Below, piece after piece: positions 1 to 8,297 of a stretch of DNA of 64,000 bases. The DNA comes from Bacillus velezensis (GTDB taxonomy: Bacteria > Bacillota > Bacilli > Bacillales > Bacillaceae). The stretch's first letter is position 1. The number at the start of each line of letters is the position of its first letter. The notes under the pieces were generated by a model. It saw nothing but the letters and a program-made list of their open reading frames with translations. It was not told the DNA's origin and did no database searches. A program made the position numbers and the translations under genes. Location: NCBI RefSeq assembly GCF_001461825.1, contig NZ_LLZC01000019.1, positions 690,947 to 754,946 of the forward strand. Direction: 5' to 3'.

Positions 1-591
1 CCCGCAGACGGACGTAACTTCGGCATTCATGAGATATCTCGCGATGTCGTAATCATGAATCGAACAGTCAATGAAAAGCCCTCCGCTATGCTTGATAAAT
101 TCCGCGGGCGGTGCGCCTTGATCTCTTGTAAATCCTTTATAATAAATGGGCCTGCCGATTTCCCCGGCGTCGATTCTTCTTTTCGCGTCGGCGTATGCCG
201 GATCAAACCGTCTCATAAAACCGACCTGGCAGATGACGCCCGTTTCTTCGATTTTTTTCATGACTTCTTTAGATTCCTCAAGACTCAGGGTGAGCGGCTT
301 TTCAACAAAGATGTGCTTGCCGTTTTCAGCAGCCTTCATGATCATTTCCGCATGTGTGCTTGTCGGTGTGACAATGATGACGGCGTCAATCGTGTGATCT
401 TCCAACAGGTCATACGGATTCTCCGTCCATTTGGCGATTCCTAATTCTTTCGCACACGCTTCCGCCTTTCCCTTCATCGGGTCACAGACGGCCGCAAGCT
501 CGGCTCCCCGCACTTCGCTGACTAAATGCTTCGCATGAAAATACCCTAATCGTCCTAATCCCAGCACCGCACATCTGACTTGATCTGTCAT
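1..591 (-). CDS. iolX: scyllo-inositol dehydrogenase IolX (YisS), 3' end outside window
   Basis: This is an oxidoreductase of the Gfo/Idh/MocA family. B. subtilis IolX oxidises scyllo-inositol with NAD+ in the cytoplasm and feeds inositol catabolism. The reading frame starts at ATG 591 after an AAGGAG site and runs off the left edge, giving 197 residues here. The N-terminus begins MTDQVRCAVLGLGRLG, a Rossmann nucleotide-binding motif, followed by a typical family segment (FHAKHL, then AAVCDP). The gene lies downstream of and in the same direction as the LacI-type regulator, with a terminator and operator-like sites between them. The assignment rests on sequence recognition and gene order. The substrate is taken from the B. 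subtilis orthologue. Confidence 0.85.
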   Translation of the reverse strand, partial: MTDQVRCAVLGLGRLGYFHAKHLVSEVRGAELAAVCDPMKGKAEACAKELGIAKWTENPYDLLEDHTIDAVIIVTPTSTHAEMIMKAAENGKHIFVEKPLTLSLEESKEVMKKIEETGVICQVGFMRRFDPAYADAKRRIDAGEIGRPIYYKGFTRDQGAPPAEFIKHSGGLFIDCSIHDYDIARYLMNAEVTSVCG

Positions 592-629
592 CTATCACCG
601 CTCCTTTTTTCTTGAGGCCGCATGCCGCA

Positions 630-749
630 ATGGCGCAAGCGGTTTCCCTTATTAAACAGAAATCATTATTTTGAAAGCGCTTTATTTATAACCCAAGCTG
701 TTTGCTTTCTTTTCTTGCAATCCGCAGTTTGCGCAAGCGCTTTCTCAAA
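630..749 (-). promoter_or_regulatory. Array of LacI-family operator-like sites upstream of iolX
   Basis: Three sites with an AAGCGCTT-type core lie between the regulator gene and iolX. The first, 728-749, is a 22-base near-perfect palindrome (20 of 22 positions symmetric) with core GCAAGCGCTTTC. The second, 672-685, reads TGAAAGCGCTTTAT and also fits 12 of 14 positions of the CcpA cre consensus. The third, 630-647, is a weaker copy with core GCAAGCGGTTTCC. The first agrees with the IolQ (DegA) operator as I remember it for B. subtilis, which I have not verified. I see no convincing -35/-10 pair. Confidence 0.6.
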
Positions 750-800
750 GCTGTTTTAATTTTACAATGCTTTTCGCTCGTTTGACAATGTTTTTCACAG

Positions 801-834
801 AAAAAACGCGCCTTATCGCTGAGGGCGCGTTTTT
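801..834 (-). terminator. Intrinsic terminator at the end of iolQ/degA
   Basis: The hairpin has a CGCGCC/GGGCGCG stem with A-tracts and T-tracts on both sides. It overlaps the last codons of the regulator gene, so it can end leftward transcription before the iolX operators. Confidence 0.75.
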
Positions 835-1838
835 GCCGGTGCCGTAGAATGCCTGATGACGAGTTCCGGAGATAAAATGATTTTGCTTTTTGTTTTTTTC
901 TTCCCTTGAATCTCATCAATGAGAAGTTCAACGACACGCCGCCCCATTTCGCGTATGGGCTGAGAAATCGTCGTGAGCGGCGGTGCCGTCATTTCAGCGA
1001 GAATGGTATTGTCAAAGCCGATGACCGACAAGTCTTCCGGCACCCGAATGCCCCGGGAGCGCGCCGCCTGTATCGCCGCGCATGACAAGACGTCATTAAA
1101 GGCGAAAACGGCGGTCGGAAGGTCTCTGTCAAACAGCTCGCCCGCTGCCTGTTTTCCGCTTTCCAGCGAATATTCCGTCGGTATGATCAGCGATTCATCT
1201 AGTGTCATCCCCGCTTCCCGCATCGCTTTTCGAAAGCCTTTGATTCTGTCTCTTTCACCCGTCGTCGAACCGTTGCCGACGATACAGGCAATTCTTTTAT
1301 GGCCTAAAGATATGAGATGCTCAGCCGCCGTATAGCCGCCGAGAAAGTCATCGATAATGACGACGTCCATCGGCGCGAGCGGTTTATCCTGCGTAATCAT
1401 CGCAAGCGGGATGCCCGATTTCACCATATCATCAAGCGCTGTGACGCTGTCATCATGATCAAGTCCAGTCGCGAAAATAATGCCGTCCGCCTGCTTCTGC
1501 CGCAGCATCGAAAAATACTTCGTTTCTTTTTCAGGCTGATAATCGGTGCTGCAGATAATGATATGAAACCCCAGTGCACCGGCGCTGTCTTCAATGCTTT
1601 TCGCCAGTTCCCCGAAAAACGGGTTTGAAATATCCGGGGTGATCAGGCCGATCATATTCGTCTTTTTGCCCGTCAAAGCGGATGCGTGAACATTCGGATG
1701 ATAGTCCATCTCCTCCATGACACGGAGCACCATCCGGCGGGTTTTGTCACTGATCCTCCCCGTATTGTTGATGACCCGCGAGACCGTCGAGATGGAGACG
1801 CCCGCTTTTTCGGCCACGTCGTAAATTGTCATTTTCAT
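813..1838 (-). CDS. iolQ: LacI-family regulator IolQ (DegA)
   Basis: This 341-residue transcription factor has a LacI helix-turn-helix at residues 3-25 (TIYDVAEKAGVSISTVSRV), a hinge helix, and a periplasmic-binding-protein-like effector domain to about residue 330. In B. subtilis this gene was first named degA, for its effect on degradation of the PRPP amidotransferase, and later iolQ as a repressor of iolX. Full family length is kept. The start at ATG 1838 follows an AGAGGGAT site. It sits 36 bases after yisR on the same strand and is probably co-transcribed with it. The operator-like palindromes just downstream, before iolX, fit local repression of iolX. Confidence 0.88.
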   Translation of the reverse strand: MKMTIYDVAEKAGVSISTVSRVINNTGRISDKTRRMVLRVMEEMDYHPNVHASALTGKKTNMIGLITPDISNPFFGELAKSIEDSAGALGFHIIICSTDYQPEKETKYFSMLRQKQADGIIFATGLDHDDSVTALDDMVKSGIPLAMITQDKPLAPMDVVIIDDFLGGYTAAEHLISLGHKRIACIVGNGSTTGERDRIKGFRKAMREAGMTLDESLIIPTEYSLESGKQAAGELFDRDLPTAVFAFNDVLSCAAIQAARSRGIRVPEDLSVIGFDNTILAEMTAPPLTTISQPIREMGRRVVELLIDEIQGKKKTKSKIILSPELVIRHSTAPAKTRPQR

Positions 1839-1874
1839 GCTTACCGATCCCTCTTTTTGTTCTCTGGTATTAGG

Positions 1875-2738
1875 TCAGTCCGTTTTCCGGCTTACGAATT
1901 TGCGGTATTCAAGCGGCGAAATGCCTTCAATCTGTTTAAACAGTTTGGAAAAATAGGTCGGGTCCTCCATGCCGATGGCGTCCGCGATCGCCCCCATTTT
2001 GTAATTGGTTGCGGACAAAAGACGTTTCGCCTCCGTCATTCTGACTTTGTTCGTATACTGGCCGGGCGTGACGCCGAGCACCTGCTGCATGCAGCGGGTC
2101 ACGTAGTCTTGGTTGTAATGAAGAGCCGAAGAGAGCGCTTTGATGGTTGTTTTCTCCTGATAGTGCTCCTGCAGGTACCGGGCGGCCTCCCATGCGACTC
2201 TTTCCTTTGCGGACGGGATTTGGAACGCTTCTTTCTGAAGATGGAGCAGCAGCTCTTCAAACAGAATCTGCTTTCTGAGCGGCAGATCGGAGTTCTCTGC
2301 GCTGTCATCGGTCAGCACACTGAATTGCCCGGCCATAAACTGCGGGCGTCTCACCTTCCCTTTTTGCGGCAGGGACAGGCGGTAGCGGGACGGCTCTTCA
2401 AAGCTCCCTTTTTTTCGCCTCAGCTCCGACCAGTTGTTCCCGGTTGTTTCCGTCACCTCATAAGCCGCTCCTTCAAAATGAAGCCACGAATAGGATGTCG
2501 TTTCTTCACTGCCTTTTGTTCCGTAATGTTCAAGGCCGGGAGAAAGCAGAATATATTCTCCCGCTTCAACGGAAAAGGCGTTTTCGTCTTCTGTAATGTA
2601 GAGGACGCCTTTTTTCACATACAGCAGATCAAACACCGGGAAGACCCGTCTCACATGGGTTTCGCCTTTTTTGAACACTCCTTCTCCCGCAGCGATAAAG
2701 ACCGGGAACGGAGGAACTGTGAACTCGAGAAAGGACAT
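1875..2738 (-). CDS. yisR: AraC-family transcriptional regulator YisR
   Basis: This is a putative DNA-binding activator. An N-terminal cupin-like sensor domain spans about residues 1-150, and an AraC double helix-turn-helix occupies the last 100 residues (ALSSALHYNQDYVTRCMQQ, then AIADAIGMEDPTYFSKLFKQ). I chose ATG 2738 because GGAGGG stands eight bases before it; an in-frame codon at 2774 has no such site. That gives 287 residues, matching B. subtilis YisR as I recall it. It precedes iolQ by 36 bases. The effector and targets are unknown; sugar or inositol sensing is a guess from its neighbours. Confidence 0.85.
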   Translation of the reverse strand: MSFLEFTVPPFPVFIAAGEGVFKKGETHVRRVFPVFDLLYVKKGVLYITEDENAFSVEAGEYILLSPGLEHYGTKGSEETTSYSWLHFEGAAYEVTETTGNNWSELRRKKGSFEEPSRYRLSLPQKGKVRRPQFMAGQFSVLTDDSAENSDLPLRKQILFEELLLHLQKEAFQIPSAKERVAWEAARYLQEHYQEKTTIKALSSALHYNQDYVTRCMQQVLGVTPGQYTNKVRMTEAKRLLSATNYKMGAIADAIGMEDPTYFSKLFKQIEGISPLEYRKFVSRKTD

Positions 2739-2860
2739 ATTTTCGGCCCTCCTTTTTAAGTCGGATTTTTGCAAGAAGTTTCGTTTCTCTCCCTTTTTAT
2801 TATAAGAAAATGGAGGTACACTTTTAAACGTTGATTTTGTCAGGAAAGGGGTTAAAAGAA

Positions 2861-4228
2861 ATGAAACAAGCGATTTTAAAACGGGCTGCGTTCAAACAAT
2901 CCTCTGATCACAAACTCTCATTATACGCGCTGACTTGGCCGATATTTATTGAGGTTTCATTATATATGTTTATGGGAAACGCCGACACTCTTATGCTTAG
3001 CCAATACTCTGACAACAGTGTGGCGGCCGTGGGTGTCAGCAATCAGATTTTAAATTTAATTATCGTGATGTTCAGCTTTATCGCTACGGGTACGACAATT
3101 GTGATTTCACAGTTTTTAGGATCTAAACAGAAAAAAGAGGCGCAGGAAGTGGCTTATGTATCAATAGGAGCGAACTTTGTCATCAGTCTCGCCATCAGCG
3201 CCGCCATATTTTTTGCGGCCGTTCCGCTGCTTCATGTGATGGGTCTTTCCAATGAATTGATGCCGGATGCCAAAGTCTTTTTGCAGGTGGTCGGCGGGCT
3301 GTCCTTCATTCAGGCTTTGATTATGACATTCAGCGCCATTTTAAAAAGCTACGGTCATACGAAGGATACGATGTTCGTTACGATCGGGATGAATATTTTA
3401 AATATTGCCGGAAACTTTCTTGTCATTTTCGGGCCGCTCGGCCTTCCGGTGTTAGGCGTCGCCGGTGTTGCGATGTCAACATCCATCGCGCGGATCATCG
3501 GGCTGATCGCGATGATTGTGATCGTCAAAAAACGCATCGGACTCGGTCTGACATGGCAAAAGATTTTTCACGTCCATAAAGAGCACTTGCGGAAACTCCT
3601 GAAAATCGGGATTCCGTCTGCCGGCGAACAGCTGTCTTACAACATTTCACAAATGGTTGTTACTTATTTTATCGCAATTATGGGCGCTCAGGCGCTTACA
3701 ACAAAGGTTTATACGCAAAACATCACCATGTTTATCCTGCTGTTCGGAACGGCGATCAGCCAGGGCACACAGATTTTGATCGGCAGATATATCGGCGCCA
3801 AACGGTTTGACGACGCTTATGACCGCTGCATGAAAAGTCTGTACTGGGCGCTTGGCATTGCCGCTTTGACATCCGTGATCATGACCTTGTTTTCAAAGCA
3901 GCTGATCGGAATTTTCACAAGCAGCCCTGACATTATTGCGACGGCGAGCATGCTGATCGCCATGACGATCATTCTTGAGCCCGGCCGTTCATTTAATGTC
4001 ATTATCATCAACTCGCTGCGGGCTGCCGGAGATGCAAAATTCCCCGTTTACATGGCGATGATTTCCATGTGGGGTATCGGACTGCCTCTCGCTTATCTGT
4101 TCGGCATCCATTTCGGATTGGGGCTTATGGGCATCTGGATTTCATTTATCGCGGATGAATGGGTCAGAGGCATTCTTATGTACAGAAGATGGCGGTCGCG
4201 GATTTGGATTCAAAAAGGGATTGCATAA
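2861..4228 (+). CDS. yisQ: MATE-family efflux transporter YisQ
   Basis: This integral membrane protein of 455 residues has about twelve hydrophobic segments and the MATE fold. Family members export cationic drugs or metabolites in exchange for Na+ or H+. Typical sequence includes LTWPIFIEVSLYMFMGNADT near the N-terminus and GAGEQ-like residues (PSAGEQLSYN) in the second half, which repeats the first. The start at ATG 2861 is preferred over TTG 2831 because AGGAAAGGGG lies directly upstream. It diverges from yisR. The substrate is not predictable from sequence. Confidence 0.88.
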   Translation: MKQAILKRAAFKQSSDHKLSLYALTWPIFIEVSLYMFMGNADTLMLSQYSDNSVAAVGVSNQILNLIIVMFSFIATGTTIVISQFLGSKQKKEAQEVAYVSIGANFVISLAISAAIFFAAVPLLHVMGLSNELMPDAKVFLQVVGGLSFIQALIMTFSAILKSYGHTKDTMFVTIGMNILNIAGNFLVIFGPLGLPVLGVAGVAMSTSIARIIGLIAMIVIVKKRIGLGLTWQKIFHVHKEHLRKLLKIGIPSAGEQLSYNISQMVVTYFIAIMGAQALTTKVYTQNITMFILLFGTAISQGTQILIGRYIGAKRFDDAYDRCMKSLYWALGIAALTSVIMTLFSKQLIGIFTSSPDIIATASMLIAMTIILEPGRSFNVIIINSLRAAGDAKFPVYMAMISMWGIGLPLAYLFGIHFGLGLMGIWISFIADEWVRGILMYRRWRSRIWIQKGIA

Positions 4229-4265
4229 ACGCCCGAAGCTTCGTTATGAAGCCGGGCGTTTTTTT
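4229..4265. terminator. Bidirectional terminator between yisQ and yisP
   Basis: The hairpin is AACGCCCG...CGGGCGTT with an inner GAAGC pairing and a seven-T tail on the plus strand. It serves the convergent genes yisQ and yisP. Confidence 0.85.
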
Positions 4266-5004
4266 ATGCTTGCGAAAGCTGTTTTCTCATGTCACCGAGC
4301 TCTGACCGGTAATATGCCAGCAAATTGGTAACGGCGGGCCTTGAGTATAACGGAAACAGCTCCAGCGCTTCAGACGCCTCCTCGAAATACGCCTCGGCCT
4401 CGAATGCGATGTACTCCCATACATTCATAAAAGCTTTGTTGACGGTATGGCTCTCCAGCTCTTCTTCCGTATAGCCGAATTGCTTCATCACATGGCGCGG
4501 GAGACGCTTTTTCGCCCGCTCATCCGTATGGACCCCCAGAAGCACCCGGGTCAGCTGAATGGCTGCTCCTAATGAAACGGCTGCATGGCGGAGTTTCTCT
4601 TGGTTCCGGCGCGCGCAAACCGGCAGCAGAAGCAGGCCGAGGGCTCCGCCTGTTTGGCCCGCGTACATCAGCAGGTCATCAAACTCTTGATACGTTACTT
4701 TTTCTCTGTCAGAGATTTGGCCGGCGATAAACTCACGTAACGGCTCTTCTTCAAGCGCAAATTGCTGCCGCACATCGGCGAGCGCTTCCCACAAAAAGCC
4801 GTCGGCGCGTGCCCCGTTCAGAAAGTCTTGTGCCGCCTGTTCAAATCCCCCAAGTTCCTGCACATCAAGCCGGTCAGCTTCGTGAAACAAAGCAAGCACC
4901 GCCCATGCGGCCCGCCTGTTTTTTGGCGGCAGGGTTGAGAAAGTCCGTTTATATAAAGGAAAGTGCGCCTCGGCAAGCTGGGCGCATGTTTCGTATTCGG
5001 TCAT
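4264..5004 (-). CDS. yisP: Squalene/phytoene synthase-like protein YisP (farnesyl diphosphate phosphatase)
   Basis: This 246-residue all-alpha protein is of the trans-isoprenyl diphosphate synthase class. B. subtilis YisP hydrolyses farnesyl diphosphate to farnesol and affects biofilm formation. The sequence explains why it is not expected to make squalene: the first acidic motif reads EADRLD (about residues 42-47), and the second, normally DxxED after QxTNxLR, reads GVHTD after QLTRVLL, so the leading aspartate is glycine. The LP and FG landmarks downstream (KRLPRHVMKQFG) are kept. The start at ATG 5004 follows AGAGGAGTGATACC. It converges on yisQ and lies downstream of asnO behind a terminator. 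Confidence 0.85.
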   Translation of the reverse strand: MTEYETCAQLAEAHFPLYKRTFSTLPPKNRRAAWAVLALFHEADRLDVQELGGFEQAAQDFLNGARADGFLWEALADVRQQFALEEEPLREFIAGQISDREKVTYQEFDDLLMYAGQTGGALGLLLLPVCARRNQEKLRHAAVSLGAAIQLTRVLLGVHTDERAKKRLPRHVMKQFGYTEEELESHTVNKAFMNVWEYIAFEAEAYFEEASEALELFPLYSRPAVTNLLAYYRSELGDMRKQLSQA

Positions 5005-5047
5005 GGTATCACTCCTCTGTTTTTTAGTGTACCATATGTTTCACAAT

Positions 5048-5080
5048 AAAAAGACCGATATCCTCAGCGGAAACCGGTCG
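5048..5080 (-). terminator. asnO terminator
   Basis: On the minus strand, GACCGGTTTCC pairs with GGATATCGGTC around a GCTGA loop and is followed by TTTTTATT. This separates asnO from yisP. Confidence 0.75.
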
Positions 5081-5088
5081 CGGCACTG

Positions 5089-6930
5089 TTATTCTTCTAT
5101 ATCGATACGGTACGCCTCAAACCATGTATGGATCTGGGCAAGATGGGCGATCAGCTGCGGGCCTTTCATCAGCTGGCCGAACCACGGAACCTGAAAAGAT
5201 GAACCTTCTGTCTCCAGCAGCATTTCCAGCTTCTTTCTGTCAAGCAGGGTGTGAAGCACGGAATCTTTCTGTTGCAAAATCGTTTTCAGCCATTCTGTGA
5301 CCCCCTGCGTGTATTTCGGGTGATGCGTTTTCGGATAAGGGCTTTTTTTGCGGTACAAAATATCTTCAGGAAGCAGTCCTTCAAGCGCTTTCCGCAAGAT
5401 GCCTTTTTCCCGGCTGCCATGCATTTTCATTTCCCAAGGAATATTCCAAACGTATTCCACAAGTCTGTGGTCGGCGAACGGCACCCGTACTTCAAGACTT
5501 GCGCCCATGCTCATGCGGTCTTTGCGGTCGAGCAGATTTGTCATAAACCAAAGCATATTTAAGTAGAACAGCTGCCGTCTCGCTTTATCTGTTCCCGTCT
5601 CACCGTCTAACAGCGGCGTTTCCGCAATGGTTTCTTCATATCTCGCATTCACGTATTCTCTAAGATTCAGCCGTTTTTGCCACTTTTCATCCAAGAGCGT
5701 GATTCTCTCCTCAGTCGACCTCATCCAAGGAAATCCGTCTTCTTCTGCTGCGGTGTGAAACCACGGATATCCGCCGAAAATTTCGTCCGCACATTCTCCG
5801 GAAAGGCTCACGACAAAATCTTTTTTAATTTCCCTGCAGAACCATAGTAGCGAGGAATCCACATCAGCCATGCCCGGCAGGTCTCTGACGAGAACGGATT
5901 CCTCCAGATGTTCAACCAGCTGATCCTGCGTAATCACGCACTTATGATGCTGTGTGCCGTATGCATTTGTCATTTTATCGATCCACGGGCCGTCATCATT
6001 CGGCTGAAAGGCGCTCGCTTTAAAAAATTTGCTGTTCTCCTCATAATCAATTGAATAAGTATGAAGGGGATCTCTGCCTTGTTTCTCAAAATGAGCGGCG
6101 GCTATCGCGGTTATCGCGCTCGAATCAAGCCCCCCTGATAAAAACGTGCAAACCGGCACGTCAGATACGAGCTGGCGTGTCACTGCATCCTGAAATAAGT
6201 ACCGAATGTGAGCCGCGGTTTCATCGAAGCTGTCTGTATGCTTTTCGCTCTTTACATTCCAATAACGCCATATGGACAAACCGTCCTTTGAGAAAGTGAA
6301 CGCATGAGCGGGACGCACCTCGTGAATTCCTTTAAACACCCCGCAGCCCGGAGTTCTGGACGGCCCGAGTCCGAATACTTCCGCAAGTCCGCCGCTGTCT
6401 GTGCGGGCTTTCACATCAGGATGAGCAAGGATGGCTTTCAATTCCGACCCAAACAGAAAGGAAGAGCCGTGTTCTTTATAAAAAAACGGTTTGACGCCGA
6501 GCCGGTCTCTTGCCCCGAACAGCCGCTCGCGCTTTTCATCCCAGATGGCAAAAGCGAAAATACCGTTCAAGCGGTTCACGCACTCCTCCCGCCACTCAAT
6601 ATAGCTGTGCAGCAGCACTTCTGTATCAGAGGTCCTCTCAAAACGGTGGCCCCTCGCCTGAAGCTCCTTCCGCAGTTCCTCCGTGTTATACAGCTCGCCA
6701 TTATAAATGATGGTGTACGTCTCCTCTTGATGCGTGCAGGCCATCGGCTGGCGGCCGCCTTCAATGTCAACGACCGAAAGTCTTTTATGTCCGAATAAAA
6801 CATGGGGCTCTCCCCAGACGTTTGAATCATCAGGCCCTCGTTTTGAAAGAGTGTCTATCATATTGTTCATAATATGTTTCTCTTGGACGAGCTGCTTTTG
6901 AAAATCGACCCAACCCGCAATTCCACACAT
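5089..6930 (-). CDS. asnO: Glutamine-hydrolysing asparagine synthetase AsnO
   Basis: This 613-residue cytosolic enzyme makes asparagine from aspartate, ATP and glutamine. An N-terminal class II glutamine amidotransferase domain has the catalytic cysteine at position 2 (MCGIAG), with RGPDD and YNGELYN following. The C-terminal synthetase domain carries the ATP pyrophosphatase loop SGGLDSSAI at about residues 267-275. B. subtilis has three such enzymes; the yis locus copy, asnO, is the sporulation-associated one. The start at ATG 6930 is fixed by the essential Cys2 and a GGAG site. It is divergent from yisN. Confidence 0.92.
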   Translation of the reverse strand: MCGIAGWVDFQKQLVQEKHIMNNMIDTLSKRGPDDSNVWGEPHVLFGHKRLSVVDIEGGRQPMACTHQEETYTIIYNGELYNTEELRKELQARGHRFERTSDTEVLLHSYIEWREECVNRLNGIFAFAIWDEKRERLFGARDRLGVKPFFYKEHGSSFLFGSELKAILAHPDVKARTDSGGLAEVFGLGPSRTPGCGVFKGIHEVRPAHAFTFSKDGLSIWRYWNVKSEKHTDSFDETAAHIRYLFQDAVTRQLVSDVPVCTFLSGGLDSSAITAIAAAHFEKQGRDPLHTYSIDYEENSKFFKASAFQPNDDGPWIDKMTNAYGTQHHKCVITQDQLVEHLEESVLVRDLPGMADVDSSLLWFCREIKKDFVVSLSGECADEIFGGYPWFHTAAEEDGFPWMRSTEERITLLDEKWQKRLNLREYVNARYEETIAETPLLDGETGTDKARRQLFYLNMLWFMTNLLDRKDRMSMGASLEVRVPFADHRLVEYVWNIPWEMKMHGSREKGILRKALEGLLPEDILYRKKSPYPKTHHPKYTQGVTEWLKTILQQKDSVLHTLLDRKKLEMLLETEGSSFQVPWFGQLMKGPQLIAHLAQIHTWFEAYRIDIEE

Positions 6931-7105
6931 GTGATATCAGCTCCAATCCCGTTTCTGTCGGTATCAAATTCGTTTCTATCAGCACTTTACCCAGTTTATG
7001 CAAAGAAACGCAGATAGTTGATTTGTCCCACTAAGAGTTGTATGAGACAAGCCCGATTTGGAAAGAACGGAAGAGAAGAAACAAACAAAGGAGACCGGCA
7101 CGGTT

Positions 7106-7648
7106 ATGAAACGAAAACAGCTTTTCTCAGAAAAAAACAAATGGGGGCGCGGCACCCTGATGATAGAGGACGGCATCTGCCTCGTCGAAAACGATGAAGG
7201 CGATATCCTGCTTGCAGACAGTCTAGGAAACGCAGACGTATTGATGAAACGCGGCGGCAGATGGCAGCCGGCACGGATTTGCGGCGGTGCGGCCGAAATC
7301 GGCGCTGACACCATCCCCCTGCTCGGCGGGGAAGAAATCCGTTATGAAAAGGCGGTCAAACGGCCGCTGTTAACCTTGCTCGATTCGCTGGACGATGAAA
7401 CGTTTCTGCTGTTTCTCAGCCATCTTCACGGGTTCGGCCTGTCTGTATATGATTGCGTATTTTCCTACAATCAGGCGCTGTTTTCCGGTGAAGGCGTTTC
7501 GTTTTATCACTTCTCGGCGGATGACGCTCAATGCGCCCTGCAGCATCACCGCGGCAGCTCGGGTAAACACGACAGATTTGAATGGACGGCATCTGACGGG
7601 CGGCGCTCCATTATGTATTCAGCGGCAAAACAAGACGGCACCGCGTAA
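7106..7648 (+). CDS. yisN: DUF2777 family protein YisN
   Basis: This uncharacterised soluble protein of about 180 residues has no membrane segment or signal peptide. It is recognised as Bacillus YisN by position and by the opening MKRKQLFSEKNKWGRG. I chose ATG 7106, with AAAGGAG upstream at a longer than usual spacing of about 12 bases. An in-frame ATG at 7058 would add 16 residues. It lies alone between divergent asnO and convergent yisL. No catalytic motif is visible. Confidence 0.7.
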   Translation: MKRKQLFSEKNKWGRGTLMIEDGICLVENDEGDILLADSLGNADVLMKRGGRWQPARICGGAAEIGADTIPLLGGEEIRYEKAVKRPLLTLLDSLDDETFLLFLSHLHGFGLSVYDCVFSYNQALFSGEGVSFYHFSADDAQCALQHHRGSSGKHDRFEWTASDGRRSIMYSAAKQDGTA

Positions 7649-7783
7649 CAAACAGGCAGCACTTTTAAATAGGTGCCGCCTGATGGATTTAGCTTTGTTT
7701 TTCGCGCTGATTGACGCCCGGCGTTTGCTTTTACCCTTTACAGCCGTAGCTTTTGCGGTAACGAGAGTGATTGACGCTGGCAC

Positions 7784-7808
7784 AGTTGCGCAAAATGTAT
7801 GCGCAACT
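7784..7808. repeat. Perfect 9-bp inverted repeat next to the yisN/yisL terminator
   Basis: AGTTGCGCA and TGCGCAACT flank a seven-base loop and are followed one base later by the A-tract of the main terminator. It may be a second hairpin in the yisL transcript or a protein-binding palindrome. See the findings. Confidence 0.6.
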
Positions 7809-7836
7809 AAAAAAACCCGGATGCATCCGGGTTTTT
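7809..7836. terminator. Bidirectional terminator between yisN and yisL
   Basis: The self-complementary CCCGGATGCATCCGGG lies between seven As and five Ts, serving convergent yisN and yisL. Confidence 0.85.
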
Positions 7837-7847
7837 CAAGCGACTGA

Positions 7848-8204
7848 TTAAAATACGTGAAAGCCGATCGGCAAGTGAAGGCCGAGCAGCACTGTCAGGA
7901 CGAGCACGATAATAAAACCGATCCACAGTCCGCCGGTTGATTTGCCTTTTTTCTTGCGAATGACGAGCATTTCCATCAGTCCGATGGTAATGATGCCGAG
8001 CAGCATTTTTCCGGCGTATTCTCCGTTCCAATTCGCAAAACGGACAAAAAGCTCAGCTCCGGTCAGAATAATAATAATGTAGAATAAGCGCAGAATCATA
8101 TGCGTAATTTTTGCGCCCCTCGCTTTTCCGGCACCGTACAGCCCGTAGCTGACAAACACCAGGATAAGCGCAACGACCCATGAAGTAATATGCCAATGTG
8201 TCAT
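7848..8204 (-). CDS. yisL: UPF0344 membrane protein YisL
   Basis: This small integral membrane protein of 118 residues has four hydrophobic helices, including SWVVALILVFVSYGLYGA near the start and a C-terminal helix rich in leucine and valine. The family is conserved in Bacillales; its function is unknown. I chose ATG 8204 (MTHWHITSW) because GGGGGAA precedes it and the length then equals B. subtilis YisL as I recall it. The upstream in-frame TTG at 8213 is unlikely. It follows yisK by 93 bases on the same strand. Confidence 0.82.
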   Translation of the reverse strand: MTHWHITSWVVALILVFVSYGLYGAGKARGAKITHMILRLFYIIIILTGAELFVRFANWNGEYAGKMLLGIITIGLMEMLVIRKKKGKSTGGLWIGFIIVLVLTVLLGLHLPIGFHVF

Positions 8205-8297
8205 TATGTTCAATTCCCCCTATCAGATCAATCTGCCTCACTTATGGTACCACAACAAGCCGCTCGGAGCATTATCAATCGTGCGAAAGACACACAA

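Noticed and set aside
1686-2759. Long plus-strand open frame of 357 codons
   Set aside because: It lies antisense to yisR, which has a clear AraC domain, ribosome site and full length. The plus-strand translation is rich in F, H and R and has no recognisable domain.
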